Positions 42,088 to 52,540 of a DNA stretch of 64,000 nt are shown in pieces (the first letter of the stretch is position 1; each line of letters opens with the position of its first letter). This DNA comes from Alphaproteobacteria bacterium (GTDB lineage Bacteria > Pseudomonadota > Alphaproteobacteria > Rhizobiales > Xanthobacteraceae), in assembly GCA_005884685.1 (NCBI GenBank), contig VBAH01000021.1, positions 62,001-126,000 of the forward strand. Direction: 5' to 3'. The position numbers and the translations under genes are program-made. The notes beneath the pieces are model-generated. The model was not told where the DNA came from. It searched no databases and saw nothing but the letters and a program-made list of their open reading frames with translations.

Positions 42088-42813
42088 TTCCGCGCGGACG
42101 AACTTCCTGTGCAGCATGCGGTAGAACGGCGAGGGCAGGTCGTGGCCGAAGCCTTTGGCGACGCGCGCCTGCAATTCGTCGAGCGCGACCTGTGTGATCG
42201 TGGGCAAGTCCTGGCTCTTCGCCTCGGTGATCGGCAGCCACACCAGCTCGACCAGTTCGCTGTCCGGACCGACCTTGCCCTCGACCCGGTGCGCGATCGC
42301 GCTCGCGTCGACCGCAAAGAACCGCGCATCGAAGCGGCGCGGACGGCGTGGCGGCGTGATGGCGCGCACGATGAAATGCAGCTCGGCAAGATCCGGAAGA
42401 ACCTTCGCGTCTGCGAAGGCCTGCCATGGTCCTTCCGGCACCGGCGGAATCTCATCCACGCGCTTGCCGAGCAAAAGGCCGGTCTCCTCGTAGGTCTCGC
42501 GGATCGCCGCAAGCGCGAGCGCGCGCGCCTTGGAAAGGCTCGCCCGCTGCACGCCACGCATCAGCCGCGCGCCGGCATGCGCGTCGAGGTCGCTCGCGAC
42601 CGGCATCTTGCGGTCGCCCGGCTCCATGCGGCCACCCGGAAACACGTATTTTCCGGCCATGAATTTCAGGCCCGCGTGGCGTTTGCCCAGCAGCACCTTC
42701 GGCGTCGGCCCCGAGCGGTCGATCACGATCAACGTCGCGGCGTCGCGCGGCTTCAAATTCGGGTGGCTCTGGTCGCGCTCGACCTTGGTCAGGCGCTCGG
42801 CAACGTCGGTCAT
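42082..42813 (-). CDS. Nudix hydrolase
   Basis: A 243-residue pyrophosphohydrolase. The Nudix box is GGRMEPGDRKM ... AIRETYEETGLLLG, in which roughly 35 residues are inserted between the first Gly-Glu part and the REtxEEtG part, as in the NUDT19/CoA-pyrophosphatase-like group. The substrate is unknown. Its ATG overlaps the stop of rnr by four bases, so it is coupled to rnr. Confidence 0.88.
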   Translation of the reverse strand: MTDVAERLTKVERDQSHPNLKPRDAATLIVIDRSGPTPKVLLGKRHAGLKFMAGKYVFPGGRMEPGDRKMPVASDLDAHAGARLMRGVQRASLSKARALALAAIRETYEETGLLLGKRVDEIPPVPEGPWQAFADAKVLPDLAELHFIVRAITPPRRPRRFDARFFAVDASAIAHRVEGKVGPDSELVELVWLPITEAKSQDLPTITQVALDELQARVAKGFGHDLPSPFYRMLHRKFVRAEL

Positions 42814-45080
42814 GCGCGGCGTCGTTTCTTGTAGCGGGATTGCGGTCGTTCGGAGCGGGTGCGGCGGCCTTTCGGCGCCTTGTCATAGCGCCCTTCGGAC
42901 AAAAGCTCGAATCGCAGCGCCCCCGCGACCGGCGCCGCCTCGACCAGCTTCACCGTCACCGCGTCGCCGAGCCGGTAGCTCTCGCCGGTGTGGTCGCCGA
43001 TCAGCGCGTGGCGCGCCTCGTGATAGCGGAAGTAATCGTCACCGATGACGCGCGCCGGAACGAAGCCGTCGGCGCCGGTGTCGTTGAGCTTCACGAACAG
43101 GCCGGCGCGCGTCACCCCGCTGATGCGGCCCTCGAAGGTCGCGCCGATGCGGTCGGCGAGGAAGTTCGCGATCAATCGATCCGTCGTCTCGCGCTCGGCT
43201 TTCATCGCGCGCCGCTCCGCCGCCGAAATGCGCGCCGCGATCTCGTTCAGCGCGGGCACGTCCACGCTGTTCGGCAGGCCGTCGGAGCCGAGATGGTGGG
43301 CGCGGATCAGCGCGCGATGCACCACGAGATCGGCATAGCGGCGAATGGGCGAGGTGAAGTGGGCATAGCGGCGCAGGTTGAGGCCGAAGTGACCGTAATT
43401 GTCGGCGGAGTATTCCGCCTGCGCCTGGCTGCGCAGCACCACCTCGTTGACGAGCTGTTCGTGCTCGCTGCCCTTCACGCGCGCCAGGATCTTGTTGAAG
43501 TCGCCGGGCCGCATCGTCTGCCCCTTGGCCAGCCTGATGTCGAGCGTTTCGAGGAATTCGCGCAGCGCCTCGATCTTCTCCGGGCTCGGCTCGTCGTGCA
43601 CGCGATAGATCAGCGGCACGCGCGCGCGCTCCAGGGCCTCGGCCGCCGCCACGTTGGCGAGGATCATGAACTCTTCGATCAGCCGGTGCGCATCGAGCCG
43701 CGGCGGAACGATCACGCGGTCGACCGTGCCGTCGGGCTTGAGCATGATCTTGCGCTCGGGCAGGTCGAGATCGAGCGGCTGGCGCTCGGCGCGCTCGTGC
43801 AGCCTCGCGCGATAGGCGGCATAGAGCGGCGCGATCACCGGGGAGAGCAGCGGAGCGGTCGCCTCGTCGGCACGCCCGTCGGCCGCGGCCTGCGCCTGCG
43901 CGTAATGCAGCTTCGCCGCCGAGCGCATCAGCACGCGATGGAACGTATGGCTACGCTTGCGCCCGTTGCGGTCGATCACCATGCGCACCGCAAGCGCGCC
44001 GCGGTCCTCGTTCGGGCGCAGCGAGCACAGGTCGTTCGAGATGCGCTCGGGCAGCATCGGCACGACCTGGTCGGGGAAATAGACCGAGTTGCCGCGCACC
44101 AGCGCGTCACGGTCGAGCGCCGAGCCGGGCGTCACGTAATGCGCGACGTCGGCGATCGCGACCGTGATGACAAAACCGCCGGGATTGCCCGGATCGGTGT
44201 CGGCGGCCGCATGCACGGCGTCGTCGTGATCCTTCGCATCGATCGGATCGATCGTGACCAGCGGCAGCGCACGCCAGTCTTCGCGCCCCGCGACCCCGGT
44301 CGGGCGCGCGGCTTCGGCTTCCGCGAGCGCCTCGCGCCGGAACACGTGCGGGATCTCATGCGCGTGGATCGCGATGAAGCTCGCGGCGCGCTCGCTCTTG
44401 AGCGAGCCGAGCCGCTCCTTGACGATCGCAGTCGCGAGCCCGAAGCGGCCCTGGCGCGTGACTTCGACCGCCACAAGATCGCCGTCCCTGGCATCCGCGG
44501 TCGCGCCCGGCGGAACGGCAAGTTCGCGGCCGAGCTGTTTCTTGTCGACCGGCTCGAGCCGCCCGCCACCGTTCGGCAGCGCGCGGAAGATGCCGAGCTG
44601 GCGCTGCCGCGCGCGGTCGAGCACCTTGATGATGCGCCCGGTGTGGCGGATCGCTTCGCCTTCCTCACCGGTCTCTTCCGTGCGCGTGAGCACGCGATCG
44701 CCGACGCCGGGGATTTCCGCCGGGCGCGCCTTGCGCGGCACATGGATGCGGATGCGCGGCGCCTCGCCGTGCTCCTCGGTGTCCCACTCGGTCGGCACCG
44801 CGATCAGCTCGCCGTCCTTGTCGCGCTGCGTGATGTCGGCGAGCACGACGGTGGGGAGGGTGCCGGCGTGGTGCAGCTTCTTGCGCCGCTGCTCGACCTT
44901 TCCGTCGTCCTGCAGGCCGCGCAGCATCTGCCGCAGCGCGGCGCGGTCGGCGTTCTTCAGTCCGAACGCGCGCGCGATCTCGCGCACGCCGGCCTTGCCT
45001 TTGTGCGTGCCGATGAAGGCGAGGAGGTCTTCGCGGGAGGGAAGGCCGGCCGGCCGGGGTTTCTTGGCTGGTTTCTTCAA
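42810..45080 (-). CDS. rnr: Ribonuclease R
   Basis: A 756-residue 3'-5' exoribonuclease that degrades structured RNA. Regions in order: helix-turn-helix-like N-terminus (about 12-60), cold-shock domains, the RNB catalytic domain with PIDAKDHDDAVHAAADTD (the four Asp metal ligands) near 275-300, and an S1 domain before a Lys/Arg-rich tail. The first codon appears to be TTG at 45080, because no in-frame ATG is available upstream without leaving the frame. It lies 46 bases after topA, in the same direction. Confidence 0.95.
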   Translation of the reverse strand: MKKPAKKPRPAGLPSREDLLAFIGTHKGKAGVREIARAFGLKNADRAALRQMLRGLQDDGKVEQRRKKLHHAGTLPTVVLADITQRDKDGELIAVPTEWDTEEHGEAPRIRIHVPRKARPAEIPGVGDRVLTRTEETGEEGEAIRHTGRIIKVLDRARQRQLGIFRALPNGGGRLEPVDKKQLGRELAVPPGATADARDGDLVAVEVTRQGRFGLATAIVKERLGSLKSERAASFIAIHAHEIPHVFRREALAEAEAARPTGVAGREDWRALPLVTIDPIDAKDHDDAVHAAADTDPGNPGGFVITVAIADVAHYVTPGSALDRDALVRGNSVYFPDQVVPMLPERISNDLCSLRPNEDRGALAVRMVIDRNGRKRSHTFHRVLMRSAAKLHYAQAQAAADGRADEATAPLLSPVIAPLYAAYRARLHERAERQPLDLDLPERKIMLKPDGTVDRVIVPPRLDAHRLIEEFMILANVAAAEALERARVPLIYRVHDEPSPEKIEALREFLETLDIRLAKGQTMRPGDFNKILARVKGSEHEQLVNEVVLRSQAQAEYSADNYGHFGLNLRRYAHFTSPIRRYADLVVHRALIRAHHLGSDGLPNSVDVPALNEIAARISAAERRAMKAERETTDRLIANFLADRIGATFEGRISGVTRAGLFVKLNDTGADGFVPARVIGDDYFRYHEARHALIGDHTGESYRLGDAVTVKLVEAAPVAGALRFELLSEGRYDKAPKGRRTRSERPQSRYKKRRRA

Positions 45081-45126
45081 GATGAGGGAAAGGTAGGGCC
45101 GCGCCGGCGCAACCGCCAGCCCGGAA

Positions 45127-47775
45127 TCACTCGGCCGCCGTGATGGTTTTGCGCGGCTTTGCCGTCTTTTTCTTCGGCTTTGCCGCCTTCTTGCCCTCCG
45201 CTGCGGGCTTCGCCACGCGCGCGTCCTTGCGCGGTCCCTTGCGGCGCGGCGCGGGTTTTGCCCCGGTCTTCTCGGCGCGCGCCTCGATCAGGCCGACCGC
45301 CTGGTCGAGCGTGATCTCGTCCGGCACGATGTTGTCCGGAATCGTGGCGTTGATGCCGCTGTTGGTCACGTAGGGGCCGTAGCGGCCCTTCTTGACCAAA
45401 ATCGATCCGCCGCGCTGCGGATGATCGCCGAGCGGGCGGCCCGGGTCGCCGCCGAAGCGGCGGCCCTTGCCCGGATTGGCGCGCTTCTCGGCGATCAGCG
45501 TGACGGCGCGATTGAGGCCGATGGTGAACACGTCCTCGCTGGACTCGAGGTTCGCGTAGGTCTTGCCGTGCTGCACGTAGGGCCCGAACCGCCCGATGCC
45601 CGCCATGATCGGCGCGCCGTCGTCGGAGCTCTTGCCGATCTCGCGCGGCAGCGAGAGCAGCCTGAGCGCGCTTTCCAGCGTGATGTCGTCGACCGACCAG
45701 CCCTTCGGGATGCCGGCGCGTTTCGGCTTCTCGTCCGACTCCTTCACGGTCTCGCCCAGCTGCAGGTAGGTGCCGAAGCGGCCGGTCTTGATCGCGACGT
45801 CGAGGCCGCTATCGGGATCCTTGCCCAGAACCCTGTCGGCACTCGCCGCGCCGTTGGCGGCAAGCTGGCGGGTGAAGCGGCACTCCGGATAGTTCGAGCA
45901 GCCGATGAAGGCGCCGAACTTGCCGAGCTTGAGCGACAGGCGGCCGTTGCCGCAGGTCGGGCACACTCGCGGGTCGGTGCCGTCCTTGCTCGGCGGAAAC
46001 AGATGCGGGCTGAGCATCTCGTCGAGCACGTCGAGCACTTCCGAGACGCGCAGATCCTTGATGTCGTCGACCGCGCCGATGAAATCCCGCCAGAAATCGC
46101 GCAGCACGACCCGCCAGTCGATCTCGCTGTTTGCGATCCGGTCGAGATCCTCTTCCAGGCCCGCCGTGTAATCATACTCGACATAGCGCGCGAAGAAGTT
46201 CTCCAGGAACGCCACCACGACGCGGCCCTTGTCCTCGGCGTGCAGGCGCTTCTTTTCCAGCCGCACGTAGTTGCGGTCCTTCAGCACCTGCAGGATCGAC
46301 GCATAGGTCGAGGGGCGGCCGATGCCGAGCTCTTCCATCCGCTTGACCAGCGAGGCTTCCGAATAGCGCGGCGGCGGCTCGGTGAAATGCTGGGTCGCGG
46401 CGATCGCGCGCTTGGCGAGCGCCTCGCCCTGGCTCATCTGCGGCAGGCGCTTGCTCTCGTCGTCCTCCTGCGCGTCGTCCTCGCCTTCCTGGTAGAGCGC
46501 GAGGAAGCCGTCGAACTTGATGACGGTGCCGGTGGCGCGCAGGTCGAGATTGCGCGCGCCGACCTTCGCCAAGATGTCGACGGTGGTGCGCTCGAGCTCG
46601 GCCGACTCCATCTGGCTCGCCATCGCGCGCAGCCAGACCAGCTCGTAGAGCCGCGCCTGATCGGAATCGAGATACTTCGCAACATCGCGCGGACGGCGCG
46701 ATACGTCGGTCGGCCGCACCGCTTCGTGCGCTTCCTGCGCGCTCTTCTGCTTGTTCTGATAATTGCGCGGCGCGTCCGGTACGTACTCTCTGCCATATTG
46801 CGCGCCGATCGCGCTGCGGATCGACGTGATGGCCTCGGGCGCCATGAACACGCCGTCGGTACGCATATAGGTGATGAGGCCGACCGTCTCGCCGCCGATG
46901 TCGATACCCTCATAGAGGCGTTGTGCGACGCGCATGGTGTGCGCCGGCGCAAAACCGAGCTTGCGGCTCGCCTCCTGCTGCATCGTCGAGGTGGTGAAGG
47001 GGGGCGGGGGATTGCGCTTGCCCGGCTTGGCCTCGACCGAGGTGACCGAGAATTGCGCCGTCTCCAGGTCGCGCTTGAACTGCTCGGCCTCGGCGCCCGT
47101 TCCGATGTCGAGCCGCTGGATCTTCTTTCCATCGGCCCCGACGAGGCGCGCCTCGAAGGTCTCGCTGCGCGGTGTCGCGAGCGTCGCAACCAGCGACCAG
47201 TATTCGCGCGGAACGAACTTCTCGATTTCCAGCTCGCGGTCGGCGACCAGCCGCAGTGCGACCGATTGCACCCGGCCGGCCGAGCGTGCGCCCGGAAGCT
47301 TGCGCCAGAGCACCGGCGAGAGCGTGAACCCGACGAGATAGTCGAGCGCACGGCGCGCCCGGTAGGCATCGACCAGAGCTCCGTCGATCGCGCGCGGATG
47401 CTTCATCGCATCCACGACGGCCTGCTTGGTGATGGCATTGAAGACGACGCGCTCGATCTTCTGGTCCTTGAGCGCATGCTTCTGCTTCAGCACCTCCAGG
47501 ACATGCCAGGAGATCGCCTCGCCCTCGCGGTCCGGGTCGGTCGCAAGGATCAGCTTGTCGGCCCCTTTGACGGCCCTGGCGATGTCGGCGAGGCGCTTGC
47601 CCGCCTTGGCGTCGACCTCCCAGATCATGCGGAAATCATCGTCCGGATCGACCGATCCGTTCTTCGCCGGCAGGTCGCGCACGTGACCGAAAGAGGCCAG
47701 GACTTCGTAGCCGGCGCCCAGATACTTGTTGATCGTCTTCGCCTTTGCGGGTGACTCGACAACAACGATGTTCAT
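45127..47775 (-). CDS. topA: DNA topoisomerase I
   Basis: A type IA topoisomerase of 882 residues that relaxes negative supercoils. The Toprim domain begins MNIVVVESPAKAKTINKYLG; the catalytic tyrosine is Tyr303 (GLITYMRTDG). The C-terminal part carries one four-cysteine zinc ribbon (CPTCGNGRL...CSNYPEC) and further zinc-less repeats (KTGRFGTYLQLG, IGRFGPYVQHG, KKGRYGPYVTN) before a Lys/Ala-rich tail. The start is ATG 47775; a TTG 27 bases upstream is less likely. It precedes rnr. Confidence 0.97.
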   Translation of the reverse strand: MNIVVVESPAKAKTINKYLGAGYEVLASFGHVRDLPAKNGSVDPDDDFRMIWEVDAKAGKRLADIARAVKGADKLILATDPDREGEAISWHVLEVLKQKHALKDQKIERVVFNAITKQAVVDAMKHPRAIDGALVDAYRARRALDYLVGFTLSPVLWRKLPGARSAGRVQSVALRLVADRELEIEKFVPREYWSLVATLATPRSETFEARLVGADGKKIQRLDIGTGAEAEQFKRDLETAQFSVTSVEAKPGKRNPPPPFTTSTMQQEASRKLGFAPAHTMRVAQRLYEGIDIGGETVGLITYMRTDGVFMAPEAITSIRSAIGAQYGREYVPDAPRNYQNKQKSAQEAHEAVRPTDVSRRPRDVAKYLDSDQARLYELVWLRAMASQMESAELERTTVDILAKVGARNLDLRATGTVIKFDGFLALYQEGEDDAQEDDESKRLPQMSQGEALAKRAIAATQHFTEPPPRYSEASLVKRMEELGIGRPSTYASILQVLKDRNYVRLEKKRLHAEDKGRVVVAFLENFFARYVEYDYTAGLEEDLDRIANSEIDWRVVLRDFWRDFIGAVDDIKDLRVSEVLDVLDEMLSPHLFPPSKDGTDPRVCPTCGNGRLSLKLGKFGAFIGCSNYPECRFTRQLAANGAASADRVLGKDPDSGLDVAIKTGRFGTYLQLGETVKESDEKPKRAGIPKGWSVDDITLESALRLLSLPREIGKSSDDGAPIMAGIGRFGPYVQHGKTYANLESSEDVFTIGLNRAVTLIAEKRANPGKGRRFGGDPGRPLGDHPQRGGSILVKKGRYGPYVTNSGINATIPDNIVPDEITLDQAVGLIEARAEKTGAKPAPRRKGPRKDARVAKPAAEGKKAAKPKKKTAKPRKTITAAE

Positions 47776-48050
47776 GAAATCCCTAGTAAATTTCGTATTC
47801 AATGGGATCGCCGGGAGCAGCCAGGGGGTCCCGAGTCGGCCGGAACATGGGTAATGAGGCCTCCCCTGTCAAATGAATGTGGTCCGGGAGGGTAAACGGA
47901 GGCGGGGGAACTCCCCCGGCCCGTTTGCGCCCGATTGCAACCTATGAGAGCGCCGCATCCGAAGGTCGCACTTATACAGATAAGGGCCGTAGTCCTAGCT
48001 ATGGCGACTCCTGAGCGTAGTACGCGCCAAATTTGATCCGGGATTGCAAA

Positions 48051-48278
48051 GTGGCACGGCCGAAGCCCAGCACGGTTGGCAATCTGGCCATATCGCAGGT
48101 GCCGTTGGGAGACCCCCAGCAGGCGGCCGCGTATGTTGCCGCGCTGACCGGCGAGCTGGCGGTTCTGGTACGTCGCCACCACCTCGACACGCTGGGTTAC
48201 CTGCTCGACATGGTGCGGCTGGAGGCTGAAGAAACCGTCCAGCGGGGGCCGGTCGCGCGCCGCGATATCCCCAAGTAG
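48051..48278 (+). CDS. Small hypothetical protein
   Basis: A 75-residue protein with no known domain. The GTG at 48051 (VARPKPSTVGNLAISQVPLG) is preferred; a TTG at 48033 would add six residues. The middle DPQQAAAYVAALTGELAVLV and HHLDTLGYLLDMVRLEAE are helical. Similar proteins are widespread as unnamed small proteins in Bradyrhizobium-like genomes. It lies between the divergent topA and the convergent dprA. Confidence 0.65.
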   Translation: MARPKPSTVGNLAISQVPLGDPQQAAAYVAALTGELAVLVRRHHLDTLGYLLDMVRLEAEETVQRGPVARRDIPK

Positions 48279-48289
48279 CCGGAACAGGC

Positions 48290-49396
48290 TCAGAGCAGCG
48301 CGAACAATCCGCCGCCGTGGCGCTCGATCCGTCCTGCCAGCTCCAGCTCGAGGAGAACGGTACGCACTGTCGCCGGCGTTGAATTCGACAGCCGCACGAG
48401 ATCGTCGAGCCCGACCGGCGCGGGCCCGAGCAGCGCGGCGACGCGCGCACGCGCATCGCCATCCGGCTCGGTCGCGGCCTGCGGACCCTGGTCGCCATCC
48501 GTTTCACGTGCCGACATCGTTCCATACTGGCCGAGAATCGGCTGCAACACCGAGCTCACGTCAGCCGCCTGCGTGACGAGCGTCGCGCCCTGCTTCAGCA
48601 GACCGTTGGTGCCTTCCGCGCGCGGATCGATCGGCGAGCCGGGCACGGCGAACACTTCGCGCCCCTGCTCGAGCGCGAAGCGCGCGGTGATGAGCGAGCC
48701 TGAGCGCTTCGCCGCCTCGACGATCACGACGCCCAGCGAAAGCCCCGAGATGAGGCGGTTGCGGCGGGGAAAATCCTGCGCGCGCGGCTCCCAGCCAAAC
48801 GGCATTTCCGAGACCGCGGCGCCGTCGGACAGCAGAGCGTCCAGCAAGCCGACATGCTGCTCCGGATAGACCCGGTCGTGACCGCCGGCGAGAACCGCGA
48901 CGGTGCCGCTTGCGAGGCTCGCGCGATGTGCGGCGGCATCGACACCGCGGGCAAGCCCGGAAACGATCACGAAGCCGGCTTCGCCCAGTTCGCGCGCGAG
49001 CCGCTCGGCAAACTTCAATCCCGCGGCGGACGCATTGCGCGAGCCGACCATCGCGACCATCGGCCGCGCGAGCGTCGCGCAATTGCCGCGCACCGCGAGC
49101 AGCGGCGGCGCATCGTCGATCGCGGCGAGTCTCGCCGGGTAGCCGGGCTCGCAGGTGGCGACAAATCTCGCGCCCAGGCGCTCCGCCGCCTCGAATTCAC
49201 GTTCAGCATCGGCGCGCGGACAGATGCGGACCGGCCGTGTCGCGCCGCCGCGCCGGGCGAGCGCCGGCAGGGCATCGAGCGCGGCGCCCGCGCTGCCGCA
49301 ATTCTGCAGCAGCGACCTGAACGTGCGAGGTCCGATATTGTCGGAGCGAATGAGCCGCAGCCAGTCGATGCGCTCGTCGTCGCTCAGTTCCGTCAC
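48290..49396 (-). CDS. dprA: DNA-processing protein DprA
   Basis: A 368-residue protein that protects incoming single-stranded DNA and loads RecA during transformation. An N-terminal SAM-like region ([20 protein letters not shown]) precedes the Rossmann-like DprA core, [20 protein letters not shown] and [20 protein letters not shown], and a C-terminal winged helix. Its start is a GTG at 49396 overlapping the plsY stop (GTGA). The much longer upstream frame is an out-of-frame run through plsY. Confidence 0.95.
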   Translation of the reverse strand: MTELSDDERIDWLRLIRSDNIGPRTFRSLLQNCGSAGAALDALPALARRGGATRPVRICPRADAEREFEAAERLGARFVATCEPGYPARLAAIDDAPPLLAVRGNCATLARPMVAMVGSRNASAAGLKFAERLARELGEAGFVIVSGLARGVDAAAHRASLASGTVAVLAGGHDRVYPEQHVGLLDALLSDGAAVSEMPFGWEPRAQDFPRRNRLISGLSLGVVIVEAAKRSGSLITARFALEQGREVFAVPGSPIDPRAEGTNGLLKQGATLVTQAADVSSVLQPILGQYGTMSARETDGDQGPQAATEPDGDARARVAALLGPAPVGLDDLVRLSNSTPATVRTVLLELELAGRIERHGGGLFALL

Positions 49397-50043
49397 GCGC
49401 CACGCGAAGCTTCGGCTTTCTGGCCGATCTTTCCCTCGCTGCCTCGCCAAAGCCGCACGATGTTGCCGCGATGCACGACGGTCGTCATCACTGCGAGGAG
49501 CAGAAACACCTGCGCTTCCTGCCGTTCGCCGTTGAGCCAGAAACAGACCGGCACTGCCGCGCAGGCGAGCAATGAGGCCAGCGACGAATAGCGTGTCGCC
49601 GCCGCGACCGCGAGCCAAATGACGGCGAACGCGAGCAACGCCAGCCAATCCGCCGCGATCCACGCCACCGCGATCAGCACGCCGAGAAACGTTGCGACGC
49701 CCTTGCCGCCCCTGAACATCAGCCAGACCGGAAAGAGGTGGCCGACGAACGCGCCGATGCCGGCCAGCATGGCATGATCGCGTCCCCACCATGCGAACAT
49801 CGCGAGCACCGCAACGGTGCCCTTGAGCACGTCAGCGAGCAGCGTCGCGGCGGCCAATCCCTTGCGCCCGGTGCGCAGCACGTTGGTGGCGCCGATATTG
49901 CCCGACCCGATGGCGCGAATGTCCGGCGTGCCGGCAAGCCGCGTGACGACGAGGCCGAACGGGATCGAGCCGAGCAGATAACCGAATGCGAGCGCCGCGG
50001 CGTAATAGGGCAGGGCGATTTGCCAGTTGATCGGGTGCAGCAT
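49393..50043 (-). CDS. plsY: Acyl-phosphate:glycerol-3-phosphate acyltransferase PlsY
   Basis: PlsY transfers an acyl group from acyl phosphate to glycerol-3-phosphate, the first step of phospholipid synthesis, in the inner membrane. The 216-residue protein has five or six helices and the family motifs [31 protein letters not shown] and [11 protein letters not shown]. The start ATG at 50043 overlaps the pyrC stop by one base; a GTG at 50046 is possible. It ends overlapping dprA. Confidence 0.96.
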   Translation of the reverse strand: MLHPINWQIALPYYAAALAFGYLLGSIPFGLVVTRLAGTPDIRAIGSGNIGATNVLRTGRKGLAAATLLADVLKGTVAVLAMFAWWGRDHAMLAGIGAFVGHLFPVWLMFRGGKGVATFLGVLIAVAWIAADWLALLAFAVIWLAVAAATRYSSLASLLACAAVPVCFWLNGERQEAQVFLLLAVMTTVVHRGNIVRLWRGSEGKIGQKAEASRGA

Positions 50044-51350
50044 CACCCCGAAACGTATTCAAACACGGTGCGTCCGGCAACGATGGTGCGCAGCACGCGG
50101 CCCTGCAGCCGCGCCTCGTCGAAGGGGGTGTTCTTGCACTTCGATTTCAGCTGATCCGGATCGAGCACCCAGGGCGCATCGATATCGGCCACGATCACGT
50201 CCGCCGGGCTGCCGGGCTTGAGCGTGCCGGATTGCAGGCCGAGCAGTTCGGCCGGCCGCGTCGACATGGCCTTCAATAGCGTGATCAGCTTCATGTCGTC
50301 GTTGTGGACGAGGCGCAAGCCGGCCGCGAACATGGTTTCGAGCCCGATCGCGCCAGGCGCAGCTTCGGCGAAGGGCAGGCGCTTGACCTCCACGTCCTGC
50401 GGATTGTGGTCGGACATCACCACGTCGAGCAGGCCTTCGCCCAGCGCCCGCACCAGGGCGACGCGGTCTTCCTCGGCGCGCAGCGGCGGCGCCATCTTGA
50501 AAAAGGTGCGATAGGGGCCGATGTCGATTTCGTTCAGCGCGAGGTGATTGACGGAGGCGGCGGCCGTCACCGCAAGGCCGGCCTCCTTGGCGCGGCGCAG
50601 CACCGCGAGCGATTCTTCGCAGGTGATCGAGGCTGCGTGGTAGCGGGCGCGGGAGAGCGCGACCAGGCGGACGTCGCGCTCCAGGATCACGGTTTCGGCG
50701 GCCTTCGGAATGCCGAACAGGCCGAGACGCGCGGCGAACTCGCCCTCGTTCATCACGCCGTCGCCGATCAGGTTCGGATCCTCGGTGTGGTGCACCACCA
50801 GCGCGTCGAAATCGCCGGCGTAGGCGAGCGCGCGGCGCATCACCTGTGCGTTGACCACGCTCTTTGCGCCGTCCGTGAAGGCGACCGCGCCGGCCGCCTT
50901 GAGCAGGCCGATCTCGGCCAACTCGTGACCTTCGAGGCCCTTGGTCAGCGCCGCCATCGGCTGCACATGAACGATCGCGGTGTCGCGCGCCCGGCGCAGC
51001 ACGAAGTCGACGATGGCAGGATCGTCGATCACCGGGTCGGTATCCGGCTGGCACACGATGGTGGTGACGCCGCCGGCGGCCGCCGCCTGGCTCGCGCTCG
51101 CGAGCGTCTCGCGGTATTCGGCGCCGGGCTCGCCGATGAAGGCGCGCATGTCGACGAGCCCCGGTGCGACGAGGCGGCCGTCGCAATCGACGACCTCGGT
51201 CCCCTCGGGCACGCCGGCCGCGTGGATGCCGCGCTTCGCCTCGCGGATCACGCCCTCGGCGATCAGCAGGTCGCCGGCGAAATCGAGGTCGCGCGACGGA
51301 TCGACGATCCGGGCGTTCGCGAGCAGGATCGGGCGGCGGTCGCTCAACAT
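50043..51350 (-). CDS. pyrC: Dihydroorotase homologue, probably non-catalytic (PyrX type)
   Basis: A 435-residue amidohydrolase-fold protein next to pyrB. The active dihydroorotase has the metal motif D-x-H-x-H near PGLVDMHVH; here it reads [14 protein letters not shown] (residues 64-76), with Arg69 and Phe71 in place of the two His. The second-metal region SDHNPQ is also altered from TDHAPH, though the Asp is kept. Such inactive copies (PyrX or pyrC') are known as structural partners of aspartate carbamoyltransferase, as in Pseudomonas. An active pyrC must then lie elsewhere. It is followed by plsY with overlapping codons. Confidence 0.93.
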   Translation of the reverse strand: MLSDRRPILLANARIVDPSRDLDFAGDLLIAEGVIREAKRGIHAAGVPEGTEVVDCDGRLVAPGLVDMRAFIGEPGAEYRETLASASQAAAAGGVTTIVCQPDTDPVIDDPAIVDFVLRRARDTAIVHVQPMAALTKGLEGHELAEIGLLKAAGAVAFTDGAKSVVNAQVMRRALAYAGDFDALVVHHTEDPNLIGDGVMNEGEFAARLGLFGIPKAAETVILERDVRLVALSRARYHAASITCEESLAVLRRAKEAGLAVTAAASVNHLALNEIDIGPYRTFFKMAPPLRAEEDRVALVRALGEGLLDVVMSDHNPQDVEVKRLPFAEAAPGAIGLETMFAAGLRLVHNDDMKLITLLKAMSTRPAELLGLQSGTLKPGSPADVIVADIDAPWVLDPDQLKSKCKNTPFDEARLQGRVLRTIVAGRTVFEYVSG

Positions 51351-51395
51351 GTTCGCATGCCCTACCTTGCCGCGAGGGCAGCGGTAGCCGCTTGT

Positions 51396-51450
51396 GCCCT
51401 CTCCCCACCGGGCGGGCCGCGCCAGCGGCGCGACCCGGTGGGGAGAGGGC
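51396..51450. repeat. Long inverted repeat between pyrB and pyrC
   Basis: Perfect 17-base arms gccctctccccaccggg (51396-51412) and cccggtggggagagggc (51434-51450) surround a GC-rich loop that itself can pair (gccgcgcc/ggcgcg). This element type is frequent in rhizobia. It sits within the pyrB-pyrC transcript and could attenuate or stabilise it. Confidence 0.85.
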
Positions 51451-51482
51451 GCATCAACTGGCGTCGTGCAGTGCGGTGAGGC

Positions 51483-52436
51483 TCAAGCATTCGGCAAGTT
51501 CCGCGACAGCGCCTCGAGCACCGCCATGCGCACCGCGACGCCCATCTCGACCTGCTCGCGGATCAGCGACTGCGCGCCGTCGGCGACCGCCGAGTCGATC
51601 TCCACGCCGCGGTTCATCGGGCCGGGGTGCATCACCAGCGCATCGGGCTTGGCGTAGCCGAGCTTCTTCTTGTCGAGGCCGTAATAGTGGAAGTACTCCT
51701 GCGTCGAGGGCACGAACGAGCCGTTCATGCGCTCGCGCTGCAGCCGCAGCATCATCACGATGTCGGCGCCCTTGAGCCCCTCGCGCATGTCGCGCGAGAC
51801 TTCCACGCCGAAGCGCTCGATGCCCGGCGGCAGCAGGGTCGAGGGCGCGACCACGCGCACGCGCGCCCCCAAGGTATTGAGCAGGATGATGTTCGAGCGC
51901 GCGACGCGCGAATGCAGGATGTCGCCGCAGATCGTCACCGTGAGGCGCTCGATGCGGCCCTTGTTGCGGCGGATGGTGAGCGCGTCGAGCAGCGCCTGGG
52001 TGGGGTGCTCGTGCGCGCCGTCGCCGGCATTGACCACCGAGCCGTCGACCTTCTGCGCCAAGAGCTCGACCGCGCCCGACGCATGATGCCGCACCACCAG
52101 GATGTCCGGGTGCATGGCGTTGAGGGTCATCGCCGTGTCGATCAGGGTCTCGCCCTTTTTCAGCGACGAGTTGCCGACCGCCATGTTCATCACATCCGCG
52201 CCGAGTCGCTTGCCGGCAAGCTCGAAGGAGGACTGGGTCCGCGTGGAGGCTTCGAAGAACAGGTTGATCAGGGTGCGCCCGCGCAGCGACGTGCGCTTCT
52301 TCTCGATCTGGCGGTTGAGCTCGACGTATTCGTCGGCAAGGTCGAGCAGGCCGTTGATCTCATGGGCAGAAAGCCCCTCGATTCCCAGCAGGTGGCGGCG
52401 GCTGAGGACGAACGAGGTCTTCGGGGCAATGTTCAT
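51483..52436 (-). CDS. pyrB: Aspartate carbamoyltransferase catalytic subunit
   Basis: PyrB condenses carbamoyl phosphate with aspartate in pyrimidine synthesis. The 317-residue protein has the phosphate-binding STRT at 64-67 ([13 protein letters not shown]), HPTQ at 144-147 and HPGPMNRG near the end. The ATG at 52436 is chosen over an upstream in-frame ATG. No pyrI regulatory subunit is present; the adjacent PyrC/PyrX homologue likely forms the holoenzyme. Confidence 0.97.
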   Translation of the reverse strand: MNIAPKTSFVLSRRHLLGIEGLSAHEINGLLDLADEYVELNRQIEKKRTSLRGRTLINLFFEASTRTQSSFELAGKRLGADVMNMAVGNSSLKKGETLIDTAMTLNAMHPDILVVRHHASGAVELLAQKVDGSVVNAGDGAHEHPTQALLDALTIRRNKGRIERLTVTICGDILHSRVARSNIILLNTLGARVRVVAPSTLLPPGIERFGVEVSRDMREGLKGADIVMMLRLQRERMNGSFVPSTQEYFHYYGLDKKKLGYAKPDALVMHPGPMNRGVEIDSAVADGAQSLIREQVEMGVAVRMAVLEALSRNLPNA

Positions 52437-52540
52437 TAAAGCGACCCCTATAGGCGGAGTCGGACGGCTGCGGCAAGTCCACTTGGGGAGGGGTCCACAG
52501 GCCTGAGACATGATAAAATGCACGCTCCGGGAGAGCCGCC

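Noticed and set aside
42840-45143. 767-residue frame antisense to rnr
   Set aside because: Shadow of rnr, no recognisable domain.
45421-47754. 777-residue frame antisense to topA
   Set aside because: Shadow of topA, no recognisable domain.
49397-49792. N-terminal extension of dprA
   Set aside because: It is the wrong frame through plsY; the GTG at 49396 overlapping the plsY stop is the coupled start.
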